Positions 1-8,257 of a stretch of DNA of 64,000 nucleotides are shown one piece after another. This DNA comes from an uncultured Methylomonas sp. (GTDB lineage Bacteria > Pseudomonadota > Gammaproteobacteria > Methylococcales > Methylomonadaceae). Positions within the stretch are counted from its first letter, which is position 1. The number at the start of each line of letters is the position of its first letter. A program made the position numbers and the translations under genes. The stretch spans positions 26,888-90,887 of the forward strand of contig CAKZJE010000017.1 of the NCBI GenBank assembly GCA_936941155.1, given 5' to 3'. Below the pieces are notes generated by a model. It saw only the letters and a list, made by a program, of their open reading frames with translations. It made no database searches and was not told the DNA's origin.

Positions 1-591
1 GCCGATGATAAAAACGACGCAAAAACGCTTGCGCAAATTGATTTGTTTAAAGAAGTCGTCAGCGATTTAGATGGCGAGTGGAGCATTGCCAATTCCGCAG
101 GCTTGCTGGCATGGCAAGAATCTTTAACCGATTGGGTGCGTCCAGGTTTGATGCTCTATGGCATTTCGCCATTTCCTGAAAAAACCGGTGCGCAATTGGA
201 ATTAAAACCTGTGATGAGTTTGTATTCCAAATTGATTGCGGTAAAACAAATAAATCCAGGCGAAACAGTCGGTTATAGTGGCAGTTGGGTGTGCGAAAAA
301 CCAACGCGCTTAGGCGTGGTGGCGATTGGTTATGGTGACGGTTATCCGCGTTATGCGAAAACTGGCACGCCCGTGTTAGTGAATGGTTTGCGAGTGCCGC
401 TGGTTGGGCGGGTGTCGATGGATATGATTACGGTCGATTTAAATTCGCAACCGGAAGCAAAAATGGGCGACAGTGTGACTTTGTGGGGCATGGATTTGCC
501 GGTTGAAGAAATCGCACTTAATTCAGATACGATTCCTTATACCTTGGTATGCGGGATTACGCAGCGCGTGCAAATTGTTGAAAATAAATAA
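1..591 (+). CDS. alr: Alanine racemase, C-terminal part (5' end outside window)
   Basis: The reading frame is open from base 1, so only about the last 196 residues are present. The enzyme is PLP-dependent and interconverts L- and D-alanine for peptidoglycan synthesis in the cytoplasm. Family landmarks visible are the RPGLMLYG segment, the VGYSGSW segment carrying the second catalytic base tyrosine, the GYGDGYPR stretch and VGRVSMDM of the C-terminal beta domain. It runs convergently into bioF and is followed by a strong hairpin terminator. The identification is secure; which paralogue (biosynthetic Alr or catabolic DadX) cannot be told from this part. Confidence 0.95.
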   Translation, partial: ADDKNDAKTLAQIDLFKEVVSDLDGEWSIANSAGLLAWQESLTDWVRPGLMLYGISPFPEKTGAQLELKPVMSLYSKLIAVKQINPGETVGYSGSWVCEKPTRLGVVAIGYGDGYPRYAKTGTPVLVNGLRVPLVGRVSMDMITVDLNSQPEAKMGDSVTLWGMDLPVEEIALNSDTIPYTLVCGITQRVQIVENK

Positions 592-621
592 TTAAGTCGA
601 CAAGCAAAAGTTTTAACCTTC

Positions 622-657
622 AAACCTTTCAGGTCTCAAAGACCTGAAAGGTTTTTT
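622..657 (+). terminator. Rho-independent terminator of alr, family A palindrome
   Basis: A perfect 14-bp stem (AAACCTTTCAGGTC and its complement) with a 5-nt loop, followed by a run of T, 30 bases after the alr stop. The 33-base palindrome at 622-654 has the same length and CCT(N)nAGG architecture as the family A repeats at 6519, 13074, 49549, 53121 and 53778, so the terminator belongs to a dispersed repeat family. Confidence 0.9.
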
Positions 658-726
658 TATACCTGAAAACATCAGTTCAAATGTTAAACCTCATCTAATT
701 TGAGAAACGTAGTTTTTTGTTGAACC

Positions 727-754
727 GTAGAGACGCAATATTTTGCGTCTCTAC
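727..754. repeat. Family D palindrome (GTAGAGACGCAA), copy 1
   Basis: A 28-base palindrome with 12-base arms GTAGAGACGCAA / TTGCGTCTCTAC and a 4-base centre. Six copies occur in the window (727, 877, 22371, 24090, 34890, 61879). This copy lies in the 326-base convergent gap between alr and bioF (592-917), which holds nothing else but repeats A, C and D. Confidence 0.9.
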
Positions 755-828
755 ACGTTTACATAGCATCTAACCATTTTAAAAAACTATGTGTTTCTGA
801 ATGGATGCGGTTTAAGTTGCGCAAAAAA

Positions 829-856
829 TTTTCAAGACGACTGGTCGTCTTGAAAA
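829..856. repeat. Family C palindrome (AAGACGAC-TG-GTCGTCTT), copy 1
   Basis: Arms TTTTCAAGACGAC and GTCGTCTTGAAAA flank a TG centre. Five copies occur in the window (829, 20634, 27137, 53041, 57951), four of them between convergent genes. Confidence 0.88.
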
Positions 857-876
857 ATTCAGCACGTTTTTTCTGC

Positions 877-904
877 GTAGAGACGCAAAATATTGCGTCT
901 CTAC
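877..904. repeat. Family D palindrome, copy 2
   Basis: Same 12-base arms as copy 1 with centre AATA/TATT inverted. It ends 13 bases before the bioF stop and could act as a hairpin in the bioF 3' end. Confidence 0.9.
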
Positions 905-917
905 CGAAACTTTTTAA

Positions 918-2081
918 TTATTTAGCGACTTTTTCCAAAGCACTCAGCAAAAAATCCACATCACTGGCTTGATGATTTGCCGAAAATGTCACCCGCAACC
1001 GCGCTTTTCCTTGCGGCACAGTCGGCGGACGAATTGCAGACACTAAACAGCCAAGTTCCAACAATTTCTGGCTTAACAACATCGCTTGCTGACTCTCACC
1101 GATTAATAAAGGTTGAATCGGCGTATCCGAATCCATCAAAACTAAACCCAGCTGCGCCGCGCCTGCACGAAATTGTTTCACCAACGCAGTCAATTTTTCC
1201 CGTCGCCAATCTTCAGCAATAATCAGCTGCAAACTCGCTCGAGTCGCCTCTGCAATTGCCGCTGGCATCGCGGTGGTATAAATATAAGTGCGAGACTTTT
1301 GAATCAAAATTTCAATCAATTCCTCAGAACCTGCCACAAACGCACCAGCCGTGCCAAATGCCTTTCCCAATGTACCGACTAAAATGGGCGCATCGTTTTG
1401 ACTACAAGAAAAATGCTCAACCACGCCGCCGCCTGTTTTGCCCAACACGCCTAAACCGTGCGCATCATCAATCATCAAACCGGCTTGCGAGTTGTTCGCA
1501 ACTGCAATCAGTTCTGCTAACGGAGCTAAATCGCCATCCATGCTGAATACGCCATCACTGACAATCAACGTTTTTTTAGCAGTTGATTGCGAGATTTTCG
1601 CCTGTAAATTTTCGCTGTCCGCATGTAAATAGCGTTTGAAAATCGCACCGGATAATAAACCGCCATCCAGCAAAGAGGCATGATTCAGCTTATCTTCCAG
1701 CACCAAATCATTTTTATCCAGCAAGGCAGAAATCACGCCCATGTTTGCCATATATCCAGTGGAAAACAGCAAGGCGCGATCGCGTCCGGTAAACGCGGCT
1801 AATTCTTCTTCCAAAGCATGATGCGCGGTGCTGTGTCCGCAAATTAAATGCGCCGCGCCGCTACCAACACCATATTTATCAACGGCTTGCTTAAAAGCGG
1901 CGATAACGTTTGGATGATTGGCTAAGCCTAAATAATCGTTGCTGCAAAAATTTAGCACTTTTTTGCCGTTGAGAATCAGCTCAATCCCTTGCGGTGAATC
2001 AATCACGCGCCGCGAGCGGTATAAATCCTGTTGTTTTAGGTGGTTTAGCGTAGTGCTCAAAGAAAATGCAGATAAACTCAT
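918..2081 (-). CDS. bioF: 8-amino-7-oxononanoate synthase
   Basis: PLP-dependent acyl-CoA ligase that joins pimeloyl thioester and L-alanine to give KAPA, the first ring-forming substrate of biotin synthesis. The 387-residue length is normal. Visible motifs are NFCSNDYLGLANHP near the N-terminus, GSGAAHLICGHS, LMIDDAHGLGVLG and GTLGKAFGTAGA with the PLP-binding lysine. It stands alone here: bioB is 22 kb away and bioH/C/D are not in the window. No strong Shine-Dalgarno is seen before the ATG. Downstream lie repeats only. Confidence 0.95.
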   Translation of the reverse strand: MSLSAFSLSTTLNHLKQQDLYRSRRVIDSPQGIELILNGKKVLNFCSNDYLGLANHPNVIAAFKQAVDKYGVGSGAAHLICGHSTAHHALEEELAAFTGRDRALLFSTGYMANMGVISALLDKNDLVLEDKLNHASLLDGGLLSGAIFKRYLHADSENLQAKISQSTAKKTLIVSDGVFSMDGDLAPLAELIAVANNSQAGLMIDDAHGLGVLGKTGGGVVEHFSCSQNDAPILVGTLGKAFGTAGAFVAGSEELIEILIQKSRTYIYTTAMPAAIAEATRASLQLIIAEDWRREKLTALVKQFRAGAAQLGLVLMDSDTPIQPLLIGESQQAMLLSQKLLELGCLVSAIRPPTVPQGKARLRVTFSANHQASDVDFLLSALEKVAK

Positions 2082-2140
2082 GGGATATTTTTTTGGGTGA
2101 AATTCGGGATTTTCAGAAGATTAAATTGCAGATACTCATG

Positions 2141-2436
2141 CCGACGACTTCCAGTCCTCAAAGGCATAGCTATTTACACATCTTTAGTTTAAAAATTTCT
2201 TACATATCAATGGTATATAGAAATATGTAGGTTGGGTTAGCTGCTTTTTTCGTCAGAAAAAAGAGCGTAACCCAACAAAGTGCGTTTATTTTGATGTTGC
2301 ATGTTGGGTTACGCTTATCTCGCTTCGCTCAATAATGCTAACCCAACCTACAAAATCTCTTTATTATCAATGATTTTGTTATAAAAACTATCAAGTTATC
2401 TTGTGTAGATACCTATGCCTCACAGGACTGGATGTC
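2141..2436. repeat. Nested inverted-repeat element (GTAGGTTGGGTTAG type), MITE-like
   Basis: This element fills most of the 488-base gap 2082-2569. The core at 2226-2352 has perfect 16-base terminal inverted repeats (TGTAGGTTGGGTTAGC / GCTAACCCAACCTACA) and inside them a second inverted pair, 14 bases, at 2264-2277 and 2302-2315. Around the core an outer imperfect inverted repeat (about 2141-2169 and 2410-2436, sharing CCAGTCCT and GGCATAG) makes a 295-base structure. No coding potential is seen. It looks like one repeat inserted into another, or a composite non-autonomous element. Confidence 0.75.
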
Positions 2437-2493
2437 GTTTTCTATCATAGACTTGTTTTAAAAAGTATTTTTATATATCAAGTTGTTATGCTT

Positions 2494-2528
2494 TAAAAAC
2501 GGGAGTACAAAACATGTTTTGTACTCCC
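2494..2528 (-). terminator. Terminator of the diguanylate cyclase gene
   Basis: A perfect 28-base palindrome (GGGAGTACAAAACA and its complement, 2501-2528) is followed on the minus strand by GTTTTT. It lies about 40 bases past the stop of the gene at 2570. Confidence 0.85.
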
Positions 2529-2569
2529 TCTTTAATTTCATACCGTAAAACTTATGTTTAGTGATTTAT

Positions 2570-3982
2570 CTATTTTGACAACTCAGCCAGCTCTGCATAC
2601 GTTGTTGCTGGCAATTTTGCCACCACCACACAATTTCGCCCATTTGCCTTCGCCGCATAAACCGCCTCATCCGCATGTTTGAGGGTACGATTAAAATCAG
2701 GATGACCATCATGGATTGCCACGCCCACACTCACCGTCACGGAGATTTCCTCTTGATTTTTCAAAATAAATTTTGTGTTTTCCACTTCCAAGCGCAGTTT
2801 ATTGCCCGTTTTTTCCAAAATTCTTTCATTAATATCGCTTAAAACCACCAAAAATTCTTCGCCACCTAAACGAAACACAAAATCGCCCGCCCGCACTTCA
2901 TGAATCAAAATATCGGCTAACTGAGCTAACACGGCATCACCGTTATCATGTCCAAAGCTATCATTAATGTTTTTAAAGAAATCAATATCCAACATAATCA
3001 AGCCATAAATTAAATTCTTTTGTAAACTGCATTCAGTTTCATGGCGCAATACCGTATCTAAATAACGGCGATTAAATAAGCGAGTTAAAGGATCGCGTCC
3101 ATTATCTTTATCAATAATGGCTTTGGTAATATCATTTAAAATCCATAAAGTTTTTGAAACAAACACATTTAAAGAGGTAAGATTCGCTTTTCTTTTCTCT
3201 AAATCGCCAAAATCCTCTATTAATGCAATCATGGCATCATCCATGCAATTTAATAACTTGGATAAGGATTCATATTCAGTATTTGATAAAAACAGTTTGG
3301 ATTTATGCACCACCCATAAACCAAAATCAGAATGTCTAATCGTGGCATTATTTGAAATACAAAACTTTTCCTGCTGAATGGCTAACAATAATTCACGCAT
3401 CCAATTTGCTAATGACGTGCGTAACCTTTCACAATCAAAAGCTAAATTTCGCGATGAAAATTGTAATTTAAACGCTTGTGTTTCTTTTTCATTAAAAACC
3501 AAATCACCTTGATAAGTTTCATTCATTAAAGCCAGTCCTATATCAAGAATTTGATTGGTAATAATTAAGGACGCTGCCATCTCATCAAAATCAGAAAGTG
3601 ATTCTTTTAAAATTAAACTGATTTTTTCTTTAATTAAATACATTCCATAATTTACAAAACTAACCGGTAAATCAATCCGACCATGTATATGACCTATTTG
3701 TAATTGATAGCTAATATAATCAGCAATCATTTCATCTGTGTTTTTATACGTCAGAGAGCGATTAATCCACGTTGTTAAACTTTTATGTAAACGTTGTTTA
3801 ACAGTATCGTGATTAATAAAATAATTGGCTTTTGCATTGCCGAGCATCGTATTATAAAAATGCGTTGCTATTGATTCACTGTGTGGTTTAATTATTTCAG
3901 AAATTTTTATAATCAGGTCTTGATTATTTTTGCAATGTATTTTGCTAAGTAATAGGTGGTAATGCTGATTGGAAATTGACAT
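2570..3982 (-). CDS. Globin-coupled sensor diguanylate cyclase (DosC-like)
   Basis: A 470-residue cytoplasmic enzyme that should make cyclic di-GMP from GTP in response to oxygen. The N-terminal 170 residues align by eye with the sensor globin of E. coli DosC: the distal-pocket tyrosine falls at residue 43 (HFY) and the proximal haem histidine at residue 100 (IHGRIDLP). A middle domain follows (HSDFGLWVVHK), then DPLTRLFNRRYL and the GGDEF domain with an active GGEEF at about 373-377. The RAGD inhibitory I-site stands five residues before it. The gene is monocistronic with its own terminator. Confidence is high for cyclase function and good for haem binding. Confidence 0.92.
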   Translation of the reverse strand: MSISNQHYHLLLSKIHCKNNQDLIIKISEIIKPHSESIATHFYNTMLGNAKANYFINHDTVKQRLHKSLTTWINRSLTYKNTDEMIADYISYQLQIGHIHGRIDLPVSFVNYGMYLIKEKISLILKESLSDFDEMAASLIITNQILDIGLALMNETYQGDLVFNEKETQAFKLQFSSRNLAFDCERLRTSLANWMRELLLAIQQEKFCISNNATIRHSDFGLWVVHKSKLFLSNTEYESLSKLLNCMDDAMIALIEDFGDLEKRKANLTSLNVFVSKTLWILNDITKAIIDKDNGRDPLTRLFNRRYLDTVLRHETECSLQKNLIYGLIMLDIDFFKNINDSFGHDNGDAVLAQLADILIHEVRAGDFVFRLGGEEFLVVLSDINERILEKTGNKLRLEVENTKFILKNQEEISVTVSVGVAIHDGHPDFNRTLKHADEAVYAAKANGRNCVVVAKLPATTYAELAELSK

Positions 3983-4199
3983 GTTATTTTTTATTTTTGT
4001 GAAGTATTTGAATAAACTTTTAAAGGATATGTAGATTCGGATTTATCCGAACAATGGCGAATTTATTGCCCCTACAAATAACATTAAGACCTTGAGATTT
4101 ATGCGCTGTTACTTAGTACTGCTATTTTTTTAGTGAATTGTTCTAAGTTTTGTGTGTTTTTGTGTTGATAATTATGCGCTTCCCTTCGTTCAGCACATC

Positions 4200-4877
4200 C
4201 TATTGTACTTCTTTCTTCATTTCTTTTAATGTTTCCATGGGCATCCCCCATGAATATTTACTTAAAATTTTCTGATAAATAGTTTTCCATTCAGAGCTCT
4301 TGCTGTTCTCAAGAGAGTGCTTATCTTTTTTTAGCAATGATTTTATTTCTACTACATTATGATACGCTGGCGATATTTTTTCCGCCTCTGTAAAGGCATA
4401 AATCGCATTATTTACATCCTTATTTAAGATAGATTCAAAGCCTAAAAGCTCCCAATCTATAACTGTTTTTGGTTCTGACCCAGCGTTAATACTATTATCT
4501 GGGGTCACATCTTCAGACTTCTGAATATTAGTTTGAATTGCTTTAATTTCTTCCTCTACTCCTTTTTCAAAGCCATCCAAGGAAGAAATAAGAACATTTG
4601 AATAATGAATAACTTTATCAGGATTTGTTGCAAATTTTTTGATAAGATTTAATTCATCTCTCTGCTTAATTAATTGAGTTTTTATTGATTCATCCAACGA
4701 ATCAATTTTACCAGTAATTTTAAAAATACCTCCAACTTCTAAATTTCTATTTTTTAAAATATGAATTACAGAATCTTGAAAATAAAATAAAAAAAATATA
4801 ACTACAGTAGGCCAACTCAGAAGAACTTTTAAAAATTCCAGAATAATTTCTATTTTTGATTTGTTTTCTTCAGTCAT
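4200..4877 (-). CDS. Membrane-anchored protein of unknown function
   Basis: The family is not recognised. From the preferred start at MTEENK the protein has about 225 residues. This ATG is preceded by AAAGGTGAA at good spacing; an upstream ATG at 4919 has no ribosome site. One transmembrane helix (VLLSWPTVVIFFLFYF) lies about 20 residues in, followed by a charged, helical region and a C-terminal part (INAGSEPKTVIDWELLGFESILNKDVNNAIYAFTEA, in pieces) that looks like a TPR-type helix pair. It follows the TumE-like toxin gene on the same strand, with its upstream ATG overlapping it, so it may be a third cistron. AT-rich base use marks it as accessory. Confidence 0.7.
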   Translation of the reverse strand: MTEENKSKIEIILEFLKVLLSWPTVVIFFLFYFQDSVIHILKNRNLEVGGIFKITGKIDSLDESIKTQLIKQRDELNLIKKFATNPDKVIHYSNVLISSLDGFEKGVEEEIKAIQTNIQKSEDVTPDNSINAGSEPKTVIDWELLGFESILNKDVNNAIYAFTEAEKISPAYHNVVEIKSLLKKDKHSLENSKSSEWKTIYQKILSKYSWGMPMETLKEMKKEVQ

Positions 4878-4911
4878 GTTAAATTCACCTTTTAATGCCG
4901 TAAATGACAAT

Positions 4912-5313
4912 TTAACCATTCTTACGAGGAGTAACCGCAGGAATTGGCAATAACATCGTTTCTTGTATCACTTTCTCTAACTGCGGAGCGGGTTCATAAA
5001 TAATCTCATCAGCACAATGCTTATGCTCATCAAAACCTAACGCGGGTTTATGTTTGGCATTATCGTAACGAAACAACAACTGATTCGATTTATCTTGAAA
5101 ATGATAGCTGTAAGCCACTTTATCGAGATAACCCTCAGAAAAATCAACAAACTCGCGAAAATGTAACGCGCTTTCATCAGCAAAAATCAACACGCCAAAA
5201 ATATGCGCTTGCTCTTGACCGCGCTTATCAATGGTCAACGAATGAATAACAACTAAAGGTGCAACCTGATTTAACACTGCTTTGATGTTGTTTAAATACT
5301 CATCCAGCAACAT
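4912..5313 (-). CDS. TumE-family (DUF6516) toxin-like protein
   Basis: About 133 residues. The pattern of an FxEFVDxxEG-like strand (HFREFVDFSEGYLDKVAYSYHFQD), LLFRYDNA and HKPALGFDEHKH matches what I know of the DUF6516/TumE family, annotated as the toxin partner of a two-gene module; the biochemical activity is not established. The ATG chosen at 5313 lies inside the 3' end of the upstream gene, giving a 14-base overlap and translational coupling. A TTG two codons earlier is less likely. The neighbour at 5300 is the expected antitoxin. Confidence 0.75.
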   Translation of the reverse strand: MLLDEYLNNIKAVLNQVAPLVVIHSLTIDKRGQEQAHIFGVLIFADESALHFREFVDFSEGYLDKVAYSYHFQDKSNQLLFRYDNAKHKPALGFDEHKHCADEIIYEPAPQLEKVIQETMLLPIPAVTPRKNG

Positions 5314-5602
5314 AATCAATATCTTGCAAGGTTTTTTGTTTGGCTAACAACTTTTGATACAGCTTAAATTCCCCCATCCAACAGATATATTCATCATCAC
5401 CGCCTGCCAAATCTTCTGCGGTCATCGAATCCATAAAATATTCAGAAGAAACCCGATATTTATTTTCGTAAACAGCAAGCTTTTGTTTAGCTAACTCAAT
5501 CGCCAACTGTAAACGGCTGACTTCTGCATCAATCGTTGAATGAACCAAATGCAATACATTGTTTGCATTGCTACTGTTACGAATCGACAAAATGGCTGAC
5601 AT
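5300..5602 (-). CDS. Putative antitoxin partner of the TumE-like protein
   Basis: A 100-residue protein starting at MSAILSIRN, where CGGAGATAG precedes the ATG at proper spacing. The central segment is a long amphipathic helix (RLQLAIELAKQKLAVYENKY) followed by RVSSEYFMDSMTAEDL and an acidic patch. Small proteins with this helix and an xYxxSSExF motif commonly precede DUF6516 genes, so an antitoxin role is inferred from position and shape. It is expressed first in the pair, as antitoxins usually are. Confidence 0.65.
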   Translation of the reverse strand: MSAILSIRNSSNANNVLHLVHSTIDAEVSRLQLAIELAKQKLAVYENKYRVSSEYFMDSMTAEDLAGGDDEYICWMGEFKLYQKLLAKQKTLQDIDYVAG

Positions 5603-5640
5603 TACTATCTCCGTTAAAATAACACCTGACAAAAAATGAA

Positions 5641-6492
5641 TTAATCATCTTTACGCGCCTTGCTTTCAGGAATCGGCAACAACGGCACTTGATAACTTTT
5701 CAAAATCGCCTCAATTTCGGCTTTATTTTCAGTAATTAACTTATCCAAAACCGCTTTACGTTTGCCATCACTCTGCCGCACACCCATTGCCATCGAAAAA
5801 TCAAACTTCACTGTCGGGCGAGTCGCCATCGGCAACACAATAAAACTATCCTTTGGACTTTGCGACAATACATAAGCCGCCATTGGCCCCCACAAAATCG
5901 CAATATCAATTTTTTTATCGCGCAAATCCTGCGCAATCGTCATCGCCGCATTATTTTTTTCATCACCGCTCATGCTTTGATACGGCACACCTTGTTCCAA
6001 CAAATTGGTTTGTTGCAACCAATCCGTGCCGGGCCCGCGATCAAACATGGCAATTTTTAACTTTTCTTGGCTTGCCAATGGCAACGAACCTAACTGCTCA
6101 GGAATCGTAATCCCATCCCAGCCGCGCCCTTTCGCAATCAACATCACATATTGCGAATGATAATAAGGCTTAGTATTCAAGGTTAAATCATCACCCGCCG
6201 CCACGCCCATCACCACATCACATTTGAATTGGTCTGTGCCTTCAATTTCGGCTTTTAAGGTATTGCGAATAAAACCAATTCGCTGCGGCAACCAAGTGTA
6301 TTCCAGTTCTTGCCCCAGTTTTTTGGCAAATAATTCAGCGATTTTATTTTCATAGCCGTCTTTGTTTTTGCTGGAATAAGGCGGATTTAAAGGGTCGGCA
6401 CAGACTTTGAATTTATCGGCGGCGTGGACAGCGGCTGTGTTGAATAATAAACCGGAGATGAGAGGTAGAGCGTAGGACAAAATTTTCATCAT
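5641..6492 (-). CDS. Periplasmic substrate-binding-like protein of the XoxJ/MxaJ type
   Basis: A 283-residue exported protein with a signal peptide (cleavage after AAVHA) and a solute-binding protein fold, family 3. The opening FKVCADPLNPPYSSKN, the YENKIAELFAKKLG helix and YTWLPQRIGFIRNTL match the group described as quinoprotein-dehydrogenase-associated binding proteins, which includes XoxJ and MxaJ of methanol dehydrogenase clusters. AAAGGAGAC precedes tandem ATGs; the second is better spaced. No PQQ dehydrogenase or cytochrome gene lies next to it here, so it is either an orphan copy or an ancillary binding protein. It supports a methylotrophic host. Confidence 0.85.
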   Translation of the reverse strand: MMKILSYALPLISGLLFNTAAVHAADKFKVCADPLNPPYSSKNKDGYENKIAELFAKKLGQELEYTWLPQRIGFIRNTLKAEIEGTDQFKCDVVMGVAAGDDLTLNTKPYYHSQYVMLIAKGRGWDGITIPEQLGSLPLASQEKLKIAMFDRGPGTDWLQQTNLLEQGVPYQSMSGDEKNNAAMTIAQDLRDKKIDIAILWGPMAAYVLSQSPKDSFIVLPMATRPTVKFDFSMAMGVRQSDGKRKAVLDKLITENKAEIEAILKSYQVPLLPIPESKARKDD

Positions 6493-6518
6493 GTCTCCTT
6501 TGGAAAATTTCTTAAGAT

Positions 6519-6551
6519 AGACCTGACAGGTTTTAAAAACCTGTCAGGTCT
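6519..6551. repeat. Family A palindrome, copy 2
   Basis: A perfect 33-base palindrome with 16-base arms (AGACCTGACAGGTTTT) and one central base, sitting eight bases past the leuA stop and between leuA and the XoxJ-like gene. It may serve as a weak terminator or attenuator for leuA. Confidence 0.9.
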
Positions 6552-6558
6552 GGAGCAT

Positions 6559-8103
6559 TTAAACGTCCGCTTTTTGCGGATGACAACGCTGATCAGCACT
6601 GTTTAATTTATTCACGGCATTGATATACGCTTTTGCAGAAGCAATCACAATATCGGTATCCGCGCCTAAGCCATTCACGATGCGTCCGGCTTTATCTAAG
6701 CGCACAGTCACATCACCTTGCGCGTCTGTGCCATTCGTGATGTTATTGACTGAATACAAAGCCAAAATTGCATCGGCTTTAACAATGCTTTCAATCGCTT
6801 TCAAACTGGCATCCACCGCGCCACTACCGTAGGCACTGCCGGTGATTTCTTCATTGCCAACGCGCAAAGTCACGGTAGAAAATGGTGTTTCGCCCATTTC
6901 TGAACAGACTTTTAACGCCACCAATTTGATATTTTCTTCTTCACCATGAAAACTGATTTCAGAAATCAAGGCTTGCAAATCTTCGTCAAAAATTTCGTGC
7001 TTTTTATCCGCCAAAATTTTGAAGCGAGCAAAAGTTTTGTTCAAATCTTCTTCACTGCTAAAATCAAAACCTAATTCAGTCATCCGACTTTTGAACGCAT
7101 TACGCCCTGAATGTTTGCCCAACACCATTCGGTTTGCTGTCCAGCCCACATCTTCAGCCCGCATGATTTCATAAGTCTCGCGGCTTTTCAAAATCCCGTC
7201 TTGATGAATCCCCGCTTCGTGGGCAAACGCATTTGCGCCGACAATCGCTTTATTCGGTTGCACGGGGAAACCTGTGATGGAAGAAACCAATTTTGAGCAA
7301 GTCAAAATTTCGCGCGTATCCAAGCGAGTTTCACAACTGAAAATGTCGTGGCGAGTACGAATTGCCATCACCACTTCTTCCAATGACGCATTACCGGCGC
7401 GTTCACCCAAGCCGTTTATTGTACATTCGACTTGCCGTGCGCCATTCATCACCGCTGCCAATGAATTGGCTACCGCCAAGCCTAAGTCATTATGACAATG
7501 GACGGAAAAAATCGCTTTGTCAGAATTGGGGATTCGCGCTCTTAAATTGGCAATGGTTGCGCCAAATTGTTGCGGAATGCTGTAACCAACGGTGTCTGGA
7601 ATGTTTAATGTGGTTGCGCCTGCATCAATCACCGCTTCCAAAACGCGACACAAAAAATCTTCTTCCGAGCGTCCGGCATCTTCGGGTGAAAACTCCACAT
7701 CATCAGTATATTGCCGCGCTCGTTTTACCGCCCGCACTGCGTGTTCAATCACTTGTTCGGGTGTCATCTGCAATTTCATTTGCATGTGAATTGGCGAAGT
7801 GGCAATAAACGTGTGAATTCTGGAACTTTTGGCTAACTTTAATGCTTCACCCGCGCGATCAATGTCTTTATCCAACGCCCGCGCCAAACCACAGACGGTG
7901 CTGTCTTTAATCACACTGGCAACGGCTTGTACCGATTCAAAATCACCCGGACTTGCCGCAGGAAATCCCGCTTCAATCACGTCAACTTTTAACCGCTCTA
8001 ACGCTTTAGCAATGCGCACTTTTTCGTCGCGCGTCATAGATGCGCCGGGGCTTTGTTCGCCATCGCGCAAGGTTGTATCAAATATAATTAATTTGTCTTT
8101 CAT
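6559..8103 (-). CDS. leuA: 2-isopropylmalate synthase
   Basis: Condenses acetyl-CoA and 2-oxoisovalerate in the first committed step of leucine synthesis. The 514-residue length is that of the full enzyme with its C-terminal leucine-binding regulatory domain. Motifs seen: [16 protein letters not shown] at residues 8-23, [14 protein letters not shown] with the metal-binding histidines, [14 protein letters not shown], and the C-terminal [20 protein letters not shown] of the allosteric domain. A small ORF and a DUF6169 gene separate it from pssA; the neighbourhood ilvC–pssA–leuA is usual in related bacteria, so this is an insertion into a conserved order. Confidence 0.97.
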   Translation of the reverse strand: MKDKLIIFDTTLRDGEQSPGASMTRDEKVRIAKALERLKVDVIEAGFPAASPGDFESVQAVASVIKDSTVCGLARALDKDIDRAGEALKLAKSSRIHTFIATSPIHMQMKLQMTPEQVIEHAVRAVKRARQYTDDVEFSPEDAGRSEEDFLCRVLEAVIDAGATTLNIPDTVGYSIPQQFGATIANLRARIPNSDKAIFSVHCHNDLGLAVANSLAAVMNGARQVECTINGLGERAGNASLEEVVMAIRTRHDIFSCETRLDTREILTCSKLVSSITGFPVQPNKAIVGANAFAHEAGIHQDGILKSRETYEIMRAEDVGWTANRMVLGKHSGRNAFKSRMTELGFDFSSEEDLNKTFARFKILADKKHEIFDEDLQALISEISFHGEEENIKLVALKVCSEMGETPFSTVTLRVGNEEITGSAYGSGAVDASLKAIESIVKADAILALYSVNNITNGTDAQGDVTVRLDKAGRIVNGLGADTDIVIASAKAYINAVNKLNSADQRCHPQKADV

Positions 8104-8257
8104 GAAAAACTCCAGCCATGAAGAAGTATCAACGCTTTATCGTTGATAAATAAAAAAGGAAAAATTTTGTGCAAAGAGAATGTAAAGATTAGATGCCCGT
8201 TAGGGCAGCAGCAATAGCAGGGCAAAAGCGTGATAAATACATATCGCAGGCGCGGGG

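Noticed and set aside
727..904. CRISPR-like array from repeats C and D near alr
   Set aside because: The repeats are themselves palindromes, of two kinds, unevenly spaced, and there are no cas genes.
4021..4080. Repeat-like string with GCGAATTTATTGCCCCTAC before the TumE unit
   Set aside because: It resembles part of a GTAGGGGC-type repeat, but the other arm is missing, so I do not list it as a feature.
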